Assembly: GCF_015910535.1 (NCBI RefSeq)
Contig: NZ_JACBJG010000001.1
Location: 186,001-250,000, forward strand
Reading direction: 5' to 3'
Length of the DNA: 64,000 bases
Source: Saccharomonospora sp. NB11
GTDB lineage: Bacteria > Actinomycetota > Actinomycetes > Mycobacteriales > Pseudonocardiaceae
Shown here in pieces: positions 24,910 through 39,231 of the stretch (the stretch's first letter is position 1; every line of letters starts with the position of its first letter). Made by a program: the position numbers and the translations under genes. The notes beneath the pieces are model-generated. The model ran no database searches. It saw only the letters and a program-made list of their open reading frames with translations, and was not told the origin of the DNA.

Positions 24910-26538
24910 CTAGTCGGCTCCCGACTCCCTCGTGGCCGACACCTGCTCGGGCGTCGTCGTGGGGGCCGTGCCGGGCTCCTCACTCGATTTGTCACCCTCG
25001 CCCGTGCCGTCGCCGGTCTCGTCGTCCTCGCACGGCGGGTCGATGGAATCGGCCGGGTCGCTCGGGTCGGAGGTACCGGGCGCGGAGGGCTCGGTCGTTT
25101 CCGACGGGTCGGTCGACTCGGTCGGTTCCGCCGGCGTGGTCGGTTCGGCGGACTCGGACGCGCCCGTCGTGTCGGTCTCAGGCGACGTCGGCTCGGCGTC
25201 GTCGGCCGGGTCCTCCGGAGTGCACGGCTGAGGCTCGGGCATCGTGGGCTCCGGCTCGTTCGGCTCCGTGGGCTCCGGCTCCGCAGGCTCCGTCGGCTCG
25301 GGCTCACTCGGCTCCGTGGGTTCGGGCTCCTCGGGCTCGGTCGGCTCCTCGGGTTCCGTGGGTTCGGGCTCCGGTTCCGTGGGCTCCGGCTCCGTCGGCT
25401 CGTCCGGGTCCGTGGGCTCACCGGGGTCTGTCGGGTCCGTGACAGGCGGGTCGGTGGGCTTCGGTTCCGTGGGGTGCGGAGTCGGATCGGTGGACTCGTC
25501 CGGCGAGCCCGGCCGATCGGGCTCCGTGGTCTCCGACGGCTGGGTCGGTTCCGCCCCGCCCGAGGGCGGATGCGCGCCGAAGGAGCCGTCGTGGGGGCGG
25601 CTCCCGCCGTCGGCGAGCAGGATGTCGGGCACTGCAGAAGGCAGGTCGCTGTCGGGCAGGGTCGTCACACCGCTGCGGTACGCCTTGGCCCAGCGGATCA
25701 CCGTGTCCACGTAGGCCCACGAGTTGTTGTAGCGGTAGACGGCGGCGCGAAGCTGCTCGGCATCCGACAGGTCGACCCCGCCGGAGCACAGGTACCGCCC
25801 CGCCGCGACGGCCGCGTCGTGGACGTTGTTCGGGTCGGAGATCCCGTCGCCGTTGCCGTCGGCGGCGTAACGCTCCCACGTCGACGGGATGAACTGCATC
25901 GGCCCCACGGCTCGGTCCCACGTCGTGTCGCCGTCGTACCGACCACCGTCGGTGTCGGCGATCGCGGCGACGTTACCCTTGCCGTCGAGCACCGGACCGA
26001 GAATGACCTCCAACGTGTCACCGTTGGAGTCGACGTACCCGCCGGACGCGTGGTTCGACTCGATCCGGCCGATGCTGGCGAGCAGTGCCCAGTCGAGGTG
26101 GCAGCCCGGGTACTCGGCGGCCACTCGCTCCGCCGCACGCCGGTAGGCGTCGAGCGCCGAACGAGGAATGCCGAGGCTGCCCTCGGAGGGTTCGTCGAGG
26201 CTCAGCTCCTCGGGCGTGACCGAGTCCGGGAGGCTTCCGTCGACCGACACCGGCCCCAACGCCTGAGGCCGGTCGACGTCCAGTGGGGACGGAGCGGTGC
26301 CGTGCCGTTCCGACAGGTTCCACCACCGCGCGGTGCCGTCACTGACGACGAGCAACGGGAGGATGGCGAGCGAACCGCTGAGCATCGCGACGGCGGCCTT
26401 GCGTCCGATACCGGACCGCGCGGACGCGCCCGAGCCACCGCGAGCACCCACGTTCGAATCCTCCCCGCCGACCACGTCGAGCCGTTCCCAGCCTGCCGCA
26501 AACCCTCCGGGGGTTTCACCCCCTCGGGAACGAATCAA
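24910..26538 (-). CDS. Lytic transglycosylase with long Glu/Pro/Thr tail
   Basis: The product is 542 aa. It has a basic cytosolic start, one membrane segment (about 47-66), a MltB-like SLT domain (about 125-300) and a Glu/Pro/Thr/Asp-rich tail (about 325-542). The catalytic Glu160 lies in LLASIGRIESNH, and GPMQFIPSTWERYA and YRYNNSWAYVD complete the fold. It would cleave peptidoglycan glycans outside the membrane. M. tuberculosis has LpqU (Rv1022) in the corresponding region. The tail's repeated EPTEPEP units are encoded by a degenerate DNA repeat and may span the wall or be a length-variable linker. Confidence 0.88.
   Translation of the reverse strand: MIRSRGGETPGGFAAGWERLDVVGGEDSNVGARGGSGASARSGIGRKAAVAMLSGSLAILPLLVVSDGTARWWNLSERHGTAPSPLDVDRPQALGPVSVDGSLPDSVTPEELSLDEPSEGSLGIPRSALDAYRRAAERVAAEYPGCHLDWALLASIGRIESNHASGGYVDSNGDTLEVILGPVLDGKGNVAAIADTDGGRYDGDTTWDRAVGPMQFIPSTWERYAADGNGDGISDPNNVHDAAVAAGRYLCSGGVDLSDAEQLRAAVYRYNNSWAYVDTVIRWAKAYRSGVTTLPDSDLPSAVPDILLADGGSRPHDGSFGAHPPSGGAEPTQPSETTEPDRPGSPDESTDPTPHPTEPKPTDPPVTDPTDPGEPTDPDEPTEPEPTEPEPEPTEPEEPTEPEEPEPTEPSEPEPTEPAEPEPTEPNEPEPTMPEPQPCTPEDPADDAEPTSPETDTTGASESAEPTTPAEPTESTDPSETTEPSAPGTSDPSDPADSIDPPCEDDETGDGTGEGDKSSEEPGTAPTTTPEQVSATRESGAD
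25238..25500. repeat. Degenerate tandem repeat coding for Glu-Pro-Thr units
   Basis: This segment repeats short blocks such as GGCTCCGTGGGCTCCGGC. On the minus strand they encode EPEPTEP, EEPTEP, SEPEPTEP, AEPEPTEP and NEPEPT. The reading frame is kept throughout, so selection acts on the protein. Slippage-driven length variation between strains is likely. Confidence 0.75.
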
Positions 26539-26559
26539 ACGCGGATTACCCCGGAAGGA

Positions 26560-27066
26560 CTAACGCGGTTGCGCGCAATCACCGAGCGGCCACCCGTCCT
26601 CACGCAAGAGGCGCAGCGTCTCGTCCCCGAACGGGTTCACACCGGGACCGCACGCGAGCGTGTGCGCGAGGTGGACGTGCAGGCACTTCACCCGCGTCGG
26701 CATGCCCCCGGCCGTCACCTGGTGGCCCAACGGCTCGATGGCGTCGCGCTGCGCGAGGTAGGACTCGTGTGCCTTCCGGTACGTCTCGGCGAGCTCCGGG
26801 TCGTCGGCCAGGCGCGCCGTCATCTCGCGCATGATTCCCGACGCCTCCAGCCGACCCACCATCGACGACAGCGTGGGGCACGTCAGGTAGTAGAGCGTCG
26901 GGAACGGTGTGCCGTCCTCCAGGCGTGGATTCGTCTGCACCACGGCGGGGTGACCACTGGGACACCGGGCCGCGACGGCACGCAGCGCCCGAGGCGGCCT
27001 GCCCAACTGCTGCCTGATGACCTCGCGGTCGGTGTCGGTCACCGGCTCGAACTCGATCGGACTCAC
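26560..27066 (-). CDS. DUF501 protein
   Basis: The product is 168 aa and matches the DUF501 family: LGRPPRALRAVAARCPSG at the start, NPRLEDGTPFPTLYYLTCP in the middle and GGMPTRVKCLHVHLAHTLA near the end. Cys and His residues in that last part could bind metal. Its function is unknown. GTG 27066 overlaps the ftsB stop (GTGA). The invariant position between ftsB and ppx in actinobacteria hints at a link to division or polyphosphate metabolism. Confidence 0.88.
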   Translation of the reverse strand: MSPIEFEPVTDTDREVIRQQLGRPPRALRAVAARCPSGHPAVVQTNPRLEDGTPFPTLYYLTCPTLSSMVGRLEASGIMREMTARLADDPELAETYRKAHESYLAQRDAIEPLGHQVTAGGMPTRVKCLHVHLAHTLACGPGVNPFGDETLRLLREDGWPLGDCAQPR

Positions 27067-27578
27067 CTCTCCGTCACGCTGTTCCACACCATCTCGTACC
27101 AAGGCTCCGGCTCGGAGGCGCCGTCGTCGGTCCCGGTACCGGACTGCGCGCGATCCTCGGGGAACTGCACGATGTACGGCGTCTCACCCGGCATCACGTA
27201 ACGCAGTCTCCGTCGGGCCTCGGCCTCCACCTGCGCGGGGTCCCGCAGCTCGTCCCGACGCTTCTCCAGCTCCGCGACCTCCGCTTCCAGCCGCTGCACC
27301 TGACGCTCGTGCGCGGCGACGTCCGCCCGCTGCGACAGGTAGGTGCGCAACGGGACGGCGATCGTGAACGCGAGCGCGCACACCACGATGGCCACCAAGG
27401 CGGCGCGCCGGGTGGTGGACAGGCCGAGCGCCTTGGCGGCGTCGGCCATGCGGACGGCACCGAGCCGCCGGAGTCGGGCGACCCGCCGTTCCCTGCCCAC
27501 CCGACCGGGACGGCGGGGGACGGAGCGTGTCTCCTTTCCCCCGCCGCGTCTGCTTCGCGGTCTGCCGCGCTCGGCCAC
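27063..27578 (-). CDS. ftsB: FtsB/DivIC-like septum formation protein
   Basis: The product is 171 aa. A very basic N-terminus (1-55) precedes one membrane span (about 57-78) and an external coiled coil (about 82-118: HERQVQRLEAEVAELEKRRDEL). The family motif DPAQVEAEARRRLRYVMPGE follows. It works in the FtsQBL divisome complex. It lies only 5 bases after eno and overlaps DUF501, so all are one operon. Confidence 0.88.
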   Translation of the reverse strand: MAERGRPRSRRGGGKETRSVPRRPGRVGRERRVARLRRLGAVRMADAAKALGLSTTRRAALVAIVVCALAFTIAVPLRTYLSQRADVAAHERQVQRLEAEVAELEKRRDELRDPAQVEAEARRRLRYVMPGETPYIVQFPEDRAQSGTGTDDGASEPEPWYEMVWNSVTER

Positions 27579-27583
27579 GCCGG

Positions 27584-28954
<1,371 letters not shown>

Positions 28955-29004
28955 CTAGCCGTCCACAGCGCGGACACGGTGTGAGGGCGATCCCGCAGCG
29001 GAGG

Positions 29005-29526
29005 TCAGCCCAGGTCGCCGTCGCGCGACGGCTCGCCGGAGACGGACTCGGCGGCATCCTCACCGTCCGGGGTCTCGTCGGCGCGGATCTCCTGCCAGCC
29101 CACGGGCAGGTCGACGACGTCGGAGATGCGCTGCCAGAAGGTCCAGCTGTTGCCGCCGACGTCCTGGACCGTGAACAACCGGGCGCCGTACGGCTGGTCC
29201 TGGGGCGTGGTGAGCTCGACCGACTCCCCCACCGCCTCACGCACCCGCTCGTACTGGGCGTCGACGTCGTCCACGTACACGACGTTGAGCTGCCCGACCG
29301 GCCCGTCCACGCCCTTCGACTCCCAGTAGGTCGAGTCGACGGCGGTGACCTGCACCTCCGCCTCACCCGCCAGCAGGGTGGCCTGGAAGACCTCGCCGGC
29401 GGCGTCGACGTAGCGGACCCGCTCGCGGAACCCGAACACGCGCGTCAACCACTCCACGGCCTCGGTCGCGTCGGTGTAGTACAGGTACGGCGCGAGGCCG
29501 AGGTACCTCGGGACTTCGTCGCTCAT
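29005..29526 (-). CDS. VOC-family (PhnB/glyoxalase-like) protein
   Basis: The product is 173 aa. It has two beta-alpha-beta-beta-beta halves, LAPYLYYTDATEAVEWLTRVFGF and NVVYVDDVDAQYERVREAVGE, and ends the fold with YGARLFTVQDVGGNSWTF. An acidic tail (about 145-173) is added. VOC proteins include dioxygenases, lyases and resistance proteins, and the specific role is unknown. ATG 29526 has a weak ribosome site. Confidence 0.8.
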   Translation of the reverse strand: MSDEVPRYLGLAPYLYYTDATEAVEWLTRVFGFRERVRYVDAAGEVFQATLLAGEAEVQVTAVDSTYWESKGVDGPVGQLNVVYVDDVDAQYERVREAVGESVELTTPQDQPYGARLFTVQDVGGNSWTFWQRISDVVDLPVGWQEIRADETPDGEDAAESVSGEPSRDGDLG

Positions 29527-29704
29527 GACGTGAAAGTCCACCACATCGGGGTTCGTCCCGTTCACCGCCCCGCCGAATCGTCCCGGCCGTCGGCTCGTCC
29601 ACCTGGGCGGACGACCTCGCGGCAAAGGGCCACCCACGGTCACGATCGAGTCGCGACCTCTCGGAACTCTCGACGTCCCGCCGTCACGCGGTACCGTCGA
29701 GTTG

Positions 29705-30118
29705 ATGGCTGACGAGGTACGCCCACCGCACTCGCCCGGCTTGTCCGGCGGCGAGCGGGTGGCCGCGTTCCGCCGGGCGGAGAAGCTGGTGCGCGACCGG
29801 CCGCTCGACGCGCTCGACGCGCTGAAGCCGTTGTTGGACTCCGATCCCGACAAGCCGAGCGTGCAACTGCTCGCGGGGCGCGCGTACTTCCACTCGGCGC
29901 AGCTCAACCGGGCCGAGGCGGCGTTGACGAAGGTCGTCGAACTCGACCCCACCGACCACTACGCACGGCTCGTGCTCGGCCGGACGTTGCAGCGACTCGG
30001 GCGGTGGCGGGAGGCGTTGGCGCAGCTCCGCATGGCCACGGCGATGCACCCGACCCCCGAGTACCGGGACGCGCTCGACCACGTGTCGGCCCGCGTCGCA
30101 CTCGGCGGGGACGACTGA
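29705..30118 (+). CDS. Small TPR protein
   Basis: The product is 137 aa. It consists of about three tetratricopeptide repeats (residues 18-50, 50-84 and 85-120: SVQLLAGRAYFHSAQLNRAE, then YARLVLGRTLQRLGRWREAL). It is a soluble adaptor with no enzymatic motif. It is convergent with mazG, with 2 bases between stops. Confidence 0.8.
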   Translation: MADEVRPPHSPGLSGGERVAAFRRAEKLVRDRPLDALDALKPLLDSDPDKPSVQLLAGRAYFHSAQLNRAEAALTKVVELDPTDHYARLVLGRTLQRLGRWREALAQLRMATAMHPTPEYRDALDHVSARVALGGDD

Positions 30119-30120
30119 CC

Positions 30121-31085
<965 letters not shown>

Positions 31086-31089
<4 letters not shown>

Positions 31090-32087
31090 GGCTGCACAGT
31101 ACGGGATTCCCACACGTGACCCGAGAGCTCGCCCTCACTGGGAGCGGGGGCGAGACCGGTGTCGTCCCAGACGCCGAAGCGAGGGTTGATCTCCACACCG
31201 AGTTCGTCGGCGATCGGCTGGAGCTGACGCAGCCCGGCCCAGTACAGCAACTGGGGGTCCACCGGCTGCGCGGCCTGCTCGCCATCCTGCCGGGGCGCGC
31301 CGGACTGCTCGCTGCGCTCCTCGATCAACGCGACCAGCCAGCCGACCCGCTGCTGACTCGGCTGGATCACGACGACGGAGCCCTGCGGGGCGCCGAACAC
31401 CGCGCTGATCGCCAGCTCGGGGTCTTCGGCCAACGTCTCCGACAGCGACACCGTCCGGTCGATCACCTCGTGACCGGACTCGCGCAGGATCGTCTCGACG
31501 TCGCCGGGGTTCGCGGCGATCCGCCGACCCAGCTCACGCGCCACCTCGGAGTCGGTGGCCTCGACGGTCGACTCGGTGATCATCGCGCCGACGTAGTGGA
31601 CGGTCAGTCGGTCCTGCACCGCACGGCCGAGCTCTTCCAACAGGAGCTGGTCGCGGGCGACGTCGCGGACGCGGTCCGGCTCGACGGCGATGTTGCGCGC
31701 GGCCGTCTCGACACCACCGGCGGCCTCCACCAGCTCGTCGACCGCGGTCTCGTCGACACGCAGGTTCTCCCGCTGCGCGGCCACGCTCACCAGCTCGTGC
31801 ACGACACGGCTACGCACGAGCTCCCGGCTGATCAGGCTCAAGCTGCCCTGGTCCTGCGCCTGCTTGGCCTGCGGGGAATTGTCGAGCAACCACTGGATCT
31901 CGGACTGCACGTCGTCGAGAGCGATGGTCCGATCGCCGACGACGATGGCCGCGTTCGTGGTGCTCGGGCCCGAGCCACACGCCGTGAGTACGAGCGCGGT
32001 GGCGACGGTGGCGACCAGGCCCGCGGAACGTCGGAACGGGCCGGAATGGCTGGAACGGCTGCGGGAACGACGGATGGTCCGAATCAC
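31086..32087 (-). CDS. SurA-like lipoprotein (periplasmic folding factor)
   Basis: The product is 333 aa from GTG 32087. A basic n-region and hydrophobic stretch end in the lipobox VLTAC. The mature part has a SurA/PrsA-type N-terminal helical domain (AAIVVGDRTIALDDVQSEI and SRELVRSRVVHELV). There is no convincing parvulin active-site block, so a chaperone rather than isomerase role is more likely. Other GTG starts lie at 32117 and 32108. It sits between mfd and mazG and overlaps mazG. Confidence 0.75.
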
Positions 32088-32201
32088 AGCGCGTACTTTC
32101 TCACACACCCCGCACACGACCGCAAGAGCGGATCGTCGGTGCCTCCGCGCCGCCGACTCCCGCAGACCGGCCTCCGATGCACCGGCCCGCCCCTGCTGCC
32201 C

Positions 32202-35804
<3,603 letters not shown>

Positions 35805-35932
35805 GGACGCGTTCTTCCCCTCAACACGAGACACACCCCTGCCCGAGGAAACGGGGGACTCGGGGCTTCGTCCTCCCAGGGTACGGGTTCATTCGAGCGG
35901 CGACCCCACCTGCACCGGGGCACACTGACCCC

Positions 35933-37147
35933 ATGCGCGCCCGACCCACCCGCCTTCCGTGGTTCGTTCTGCTCTCCCTTCTCGGCACCGTTCTCGCAGC
36001 GTGCGACGGTGATCCGAACGCGACGGCACCCGGGGAGCCCGCCACGTCACTGCGCGCGCCGGGCGGGATCACGCTGCACGCGGAGGCGGTCGCGGAGGGC
36101 CTGCAACACCCGTGGGACGTCGGTTTCCTTCCCGACGGCGCGCTGCTCGTCACCGAACGTCCCGGGCGGCTCGTCCTGGTCGACGACGAAGGCACGCACG
36201 ACATCGAGGCCGACCTGTCGGACGTGCACGCTCGGGGCGAGGGCGGCCTCATGGGGCTGGTGGTGCACCCCGACTTCGCCTCGTCCCGACTCTTCACCAC
36301 CTGCCAGACCCACGGCCGCGGTGCCGACGCCGACGTCCGCCTGGTCACCTGGCGGCTCTCGGAGGACGCCCGCAGCGCGACCCACGTGCGCGACCTCGTC
36401 ACCGGGCTGCCCGTGAACGACAGCGGCAGACACTCCGGCTGCCGCCCCACGGTGGCGGCCGACGGCACCCTGCTGGTGGGCACCGGCGACGCGGCGGACG
36501 ACCCGACGGTCCCGCAGGATCTGAGCAGTCTCGGCGGCAAGGTGCTGCGGGTCGACCTGGAGACGGGCCGGCCGCCGCGCGACAACCCGTTCGTCTCGTC
36601 CGACGACGCCGACGAACGCCTCGTCTACACGTACGGGCACCGCAACGTGCAGGGCGTTGCCGTGCGGCCCGGGACGAGTCAGGTCTTCACGACCGAACAC
36701 GGCCCCACCGGGTTCGACGAGGTGAACCGCCTGTGGCCCGGCCGCAACTACGGCTGGGACCCCTCGCGCGGCGGCGACAACACGGAGACCTACGACGAGG
36801 ACGTGCCCATGACCGACCTCCAGCGGTTCCCGGACGCCGTGCCTCCGCTGTGGACGTCGGGTGAGACGGACACCGAGGCACCGTCGGGAGCGGCGTTCCT
36901 GTCCGGGCCGCAGTGGGGGCCGTTGGACGGAGCACTCGCGGTGGGCGCGCTGCGCGGGCAGAAGTTGTTGCTCTTCGAGCTCGACGCCGCCGGGGAGAAG
37001 GTCGTCGAGGTCGTGTTGCCCCAGGAGTTCGACCAGCGGTTCGGCCGTCTGCGCGGCGTGCGGTCGGCACCGGACGGCGCGCTGTACGTCACGACGTCCG
37101 ACGGTCAGGACGACTCGGTGCTACGGGTGACTCCGCAGCGCGGCTAG
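35933..37147 (+). CDS. PQQ-type aldose sugar dehydrogenase lipoprotein
   Basis: The product is 404 aa. A lipoprotein signal peptide ends VLAAC. The beta-propeller fold of the GSDH family shows in HPWDVGFLPDG, GEGGLMGLVVHPDF, SGRHSGCR, YGHRNVQG, EHGPTGFDEVN and NYGWDPS. Family members oxidise aldoses outside the membrane with PQQ and calcium, though many actinobacterial ones lack a known sugar. It is divergent from mfd. A 21-nt tandem repeat follows its stop. Confidence 0.82.
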   Translation: MRARPTRLPWFVLLSLLGTVLAACDGDPNATAPGEPATSLRAPGGITLHAEAVAEGLQHPWDVGFLPDGALLVTERPGRLVLVDDEGTHDIEADLSDVHARGEGGLMGLVVHPDFASSRLFTTCQTHGRGADADVRLVTWRLSEDARSATHVRDLVTGLPVNDSGRHSGCRPTVAADGTLLVGTGDAADDPTVPQDLSSLGGKVLRVDLETGRPPRDNPFVSSDDADERLVYTYGHRNVQGVAVRPGTSQVFTTEHGPTGFDEVNRLWPGRNYGWDPSRGGDNTETYDEDVPMTDLQRFPDAVPPLWTSGETDTEAPSGAAFLSGPQWGPLDGALAVGALRGQKLLLFELDAAGEKVVEVVLPQEFDQRFGRLRGVRSAPDGALYVTTSDGQDDSVLRVTPQRG

Positions 37148-37155
37148 CCGTGCGG

Positions 37156-37239
37156 GGAGTGCGAACACGCGTGCCTGAGGTGCGAACTCACGTGCCTGGA
37201 GTGCGGACACGCGTGCGCAACTCGCGGACACGCCGGGGA
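37156..37239. repeat. 21-nt tandem repeat, locus A (four units)
   Basis: Four units of exactly 21 nt (starting 37156, 37177, 37198 and 37219) share the core GTGCGNACACGCGTGC, with the fourth more diverged. They fill the gap between the sugar dehydrogenase stop and the convergent TetR stop. A second array of the same family, reversed, lies at about 59331-59393. Confidence 0.75.
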
Positions 37240-37243
37240 GGGT

Positions 37244-37918
37244 TCACGAACGCTTGAGCCGAAGCCTCGGCTTGTGTTCCAGGTTGGACAAGCCGTTCCA
37301 GGCGAGGTTCACGAGATGGGCGGCCACTTCGTCGCGCTTCGGTTTGCGAGCGTCGAGCCACCACTGTCCCGTCAGCGCGACCATGCCCACGAGGGCCTGC
37401 GCGTACAGCGGGGCGAGCTTGTCGTCGTAACCTCGCTCGTCGAACTCGTGGGCGAGAACGTACTCGACCTGGCTCGCGATGTCGTTGAGGAGGGTCGAGA
37501 ACGTCCCGGTGGAACTGGCCACCGGGGAGTCACGGACGAGGATGCGGAAACCGTCGTGGCAGTCCTCGACGTAGTCGAGCAACGCCACCGCGGCCTGTTC
37601 GAGCAGCTCCCTGGGGTGACCGCCGTGCAGGGTCGACACCATGCGGTCGAGCAGCACCCGGGTCTCGCGGTCGACCACGACCGCGTAGATGCCTTCCTTG
37701 CCGCCGAAGTGCTCGTACACCACCGGCTTCGACACGTTGGCCCGGTGGGCGATCTCCTCCACCGACGTGCCGTCGAACCCCTTCTCGGCGAAGAGCGAGC
37801 GCGCCACGTCGAGGAGCTGCTGCCGGCGCTCGGCTCCGGTCATGCGCACCCGTGTCACCGGGCGTTCCGAACCGGACCCGGTGACCACGTCTCGTTTCGC
37901 TCGTCGTCTCGCGGCCAC
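37244..37918 (-). CDS. TetR-family regulator
   Basis: The product is 224 aa. The helix-turn-helix (about 27-75) reads RSLFAEKGFDGTSVEEIAHRANVSKPVVYEHFGGKEGIY. The C-terminal ligand domain ends GQWWLDARKPKRDEVAAHLVNLAWNGL, a pattern common in fatty-acid-responsive TetR proteins. It lies 70 bp downstream of the desaturase gene on the same strand, and an operator-like dyad precedes that gene. M. tuberculosis has a TetR gene (Rv1019) at the matching place beside mfd. Confidence 0.85.
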   Translation of the reverse strand: MAARRRAKRDVVTGSGSERPVTRVRMTGAERRQQLLDVARSLFAEKGFDGTSVEEIAHRANVSKPVVYEHFGGKEGIYAVVVDRETRVLLDRMVSTLHGGHPRELLEQAAVALLDYVEDCHDGFRILVRDSPVASSTGTFSTLLNDIASQVEYVLAHEFDERGYDDKLAPLYAQALVGMVALTGQWWLDARKPKRDEVAAHLVNLAWNGLSNLEHKPRLRLKRS

Positions 37919-37988
37919 CGAGGCAGCGTAGCCCGGGCGCCGCGAGACGACTCAGGAGGACGGGACGGACCGACCCGCCGACAGGGTG

Positions 37989-38942
37989 CTACTTGTTGGC
38001 GGCCGAGAGCTTCTGCAACCGCGCGGGGGTCGGCCAGCGCACGTTGTACGCCCAGCCGAGCTTCTCGAAGATCCAGATCAGCCGCGCGGAGATGTCGATC
38101 TGACCGCGCTTGACGCCGTGCCGCGCCGAGGTCGGGTCGGCGTGGTGCAGGTTGTGCCACGACTCGCCGAACGAGAAGATCGCGAGCGGCCAGAAGTTGG
38201 CCGACCGGTCGCGAGCGGCGAAGGGCCGCTCACCGATCATGTGGCAGATCGAGTTCACCGACCAGGTCACGTGGTGCAACACGCAGACCCGCACGAAACC
38301 GGCCCAGAACAACGCCGTCACCGCGCCCCACCACGACCACGTGATGAGACCGCCGAGCAGCGCGGGCAGCGCGAAGGTCAGCAGGGTCCACAGCCAGAAC
38401 AGGTTGTCGACCCGCACGATCGCCTTGTCCTTGAGCAGGTCGGGCGCGAACCGTTCGGCGTTGCTGCGGTCGCGTTCGAACAGCCAGCCCATGTGGGCGT
38501 GCCAGAAGCCCTTGGCGATGGCGAGCGGGGAGGTGCCGAACAGCCACGGCGAGTGCGGGTCGCCCTCCTTGTCGGAGAACGCGTGGTGACGCCGGTGGTC
38601 GGCGACCCACGTGATGACCGGGCCCTGGAGGGCCATGCTCCCCGCGATCGCCATGATCACTCGCAGCCACGGCTTGGCCTTGAACGAGCCGTGGGTGAAG
38701 TGCCGGTGGAACGACACGGTGATGCCGAGTCCCGTGAAGGCGTAGAAGAAGACGAACAGGCCGACGTCGACCCACGTCAGGCCCCAGCCCCAGGCGAAGG
38801 GCACGGCTGCGGCAAGAGCGACCAGCGGCGCGATGACACCGAAGTACACCGCGAACTGCACGCCCGGTCCACGCTTGCCGTCGAGTATCGGTTTGGGTCC
38901 TCGCGCGGGCTTCGCCGCGGATTCGTCAAGGGTGGCCGTCAT
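37989..38942 (-). CDS. Acyl-CoA (stearoyl) delta-9 desaturase
   Basis: The product is 317 aa, a membrane di-iron desaturase. The three histidine boxes are intact: HRHFTH (79-84), HRRHH (116-120) and HNLHH near residue 258. Hydrophobic segments surround them (about 31-50, 58-75 and 180-215). It introduces a cis double bond in saturated acyl chains, for membrane fluidity or mycolate-type precursors. ATG 38942 lies 8 bases after GAAAGAAG. Control by the downstream TetR gene is likely. Confidence 0.9.
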   Translation of the reverse strand: MTATLDESAAKPARGPKPILDGKRGPGVQFAVYFGVIAPLVALAAAVPFAWGWGLTWVDVGLFVFFYAFTGLGITVSFHRHFTHGSFKAKPWLRVIMAIAGSMALQGPVITWVADHRRHHAFSDKEGDPHSPWLFGTSPLAIAKGFWHAHMGWLFERDRSNAERFAPDLLKDKAIVRVDNLFWLWTLLTFALPALLGGLITWSWWGAVTALFWAGFVRVCVLHHVTWSVNSICHMIGERPFAARDRSANFWPLAIFSFGESWHNLHHADPTSARHGVKRGQIDISARLIWIFEKLGWAYNVRWPTPARLQKLSAANK

Positions 38943-38981
38943 GCGCTTCACTTCTTTCCACGAGGGTCGGCAAGGTCGCCC

Positions 38982-39003
38982 TTACCTACGTTTCCGTAAG
39001 TTA
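38982..39003. promoter_or_regulatory. Operator-like dyad upstream of the desaturase
   Basis: TTACCTACG-TTTC-CGTAAGTTA is a 9-4-9 inverted repeat with 7 of 9 matching pairs and a perfect TACG/CGTA core. It is 40 bp upstream of the desaturase ATG. Its form resembles operators of TetR-type lipid regulators, so the TetR gene two positions down is the candidate binder. Confidence 0.55.
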
Positions 39004-39103
39004 CGCTACAGGAGGTTTCCATGGCGGGGGAATGCCCAAACCGCCCGACAACCGCCCCTCGATGAGTGTCCGTTTTCGCGGTGGCTATCCTGACCAGGCG
39101 CAA

Positions 39104-39175
39104 TCCGCCGTAGTGTAATTGGCAGCACTTCAGATTTTGGTTCTGACGGTCCAGGTTCGAGTCCTGGCGGCGGAG
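39104..39175 (+). tRNA. tRNA-Gln (UUG)
   Basis: The acceptor stem TCCGCCG/CGGCGGA, the anticodon arm TCAGA-TTTTGGT-TCTGA giving anticodon UUG, and the T arm CCAGG-TTCGAGT-CCTGG are all paired. The 72-nt body ends with discriminator G at 39175, and CCA is not encoded in full. It lies just upstream of the TPR-GGDEF gene. Confidence 0.95.
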
Positions 39176-39231
39176 CAGAAGGTGGCTCCTGACGTGCCAG
39201 GAGATGCCTGAAGGGGGTTGGGGCGCTGCAC

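Noticed and set aside
25040-25500. Repeated short blocks considered as a CRISPR array
   Set aside because: The repeats are in frame, lack unique spacers and encode the Glu/Pro/Thr tail of a protein.
23962-27201. A 1079-codon plus-strand frame opposite ppx, the transglycosylase and DUF501
   Set aside because: It spans several real minus-strand genes and gives a low-complexity Arg/Gly/Ser product.
37244-37918. TetR gene as regulator of mfd or the sugar dehydrogenase
   Set aside because: Those genes are on other transcripts with no matching dyad. The desaturase just upstream has an operator-like repeat and is the better target.
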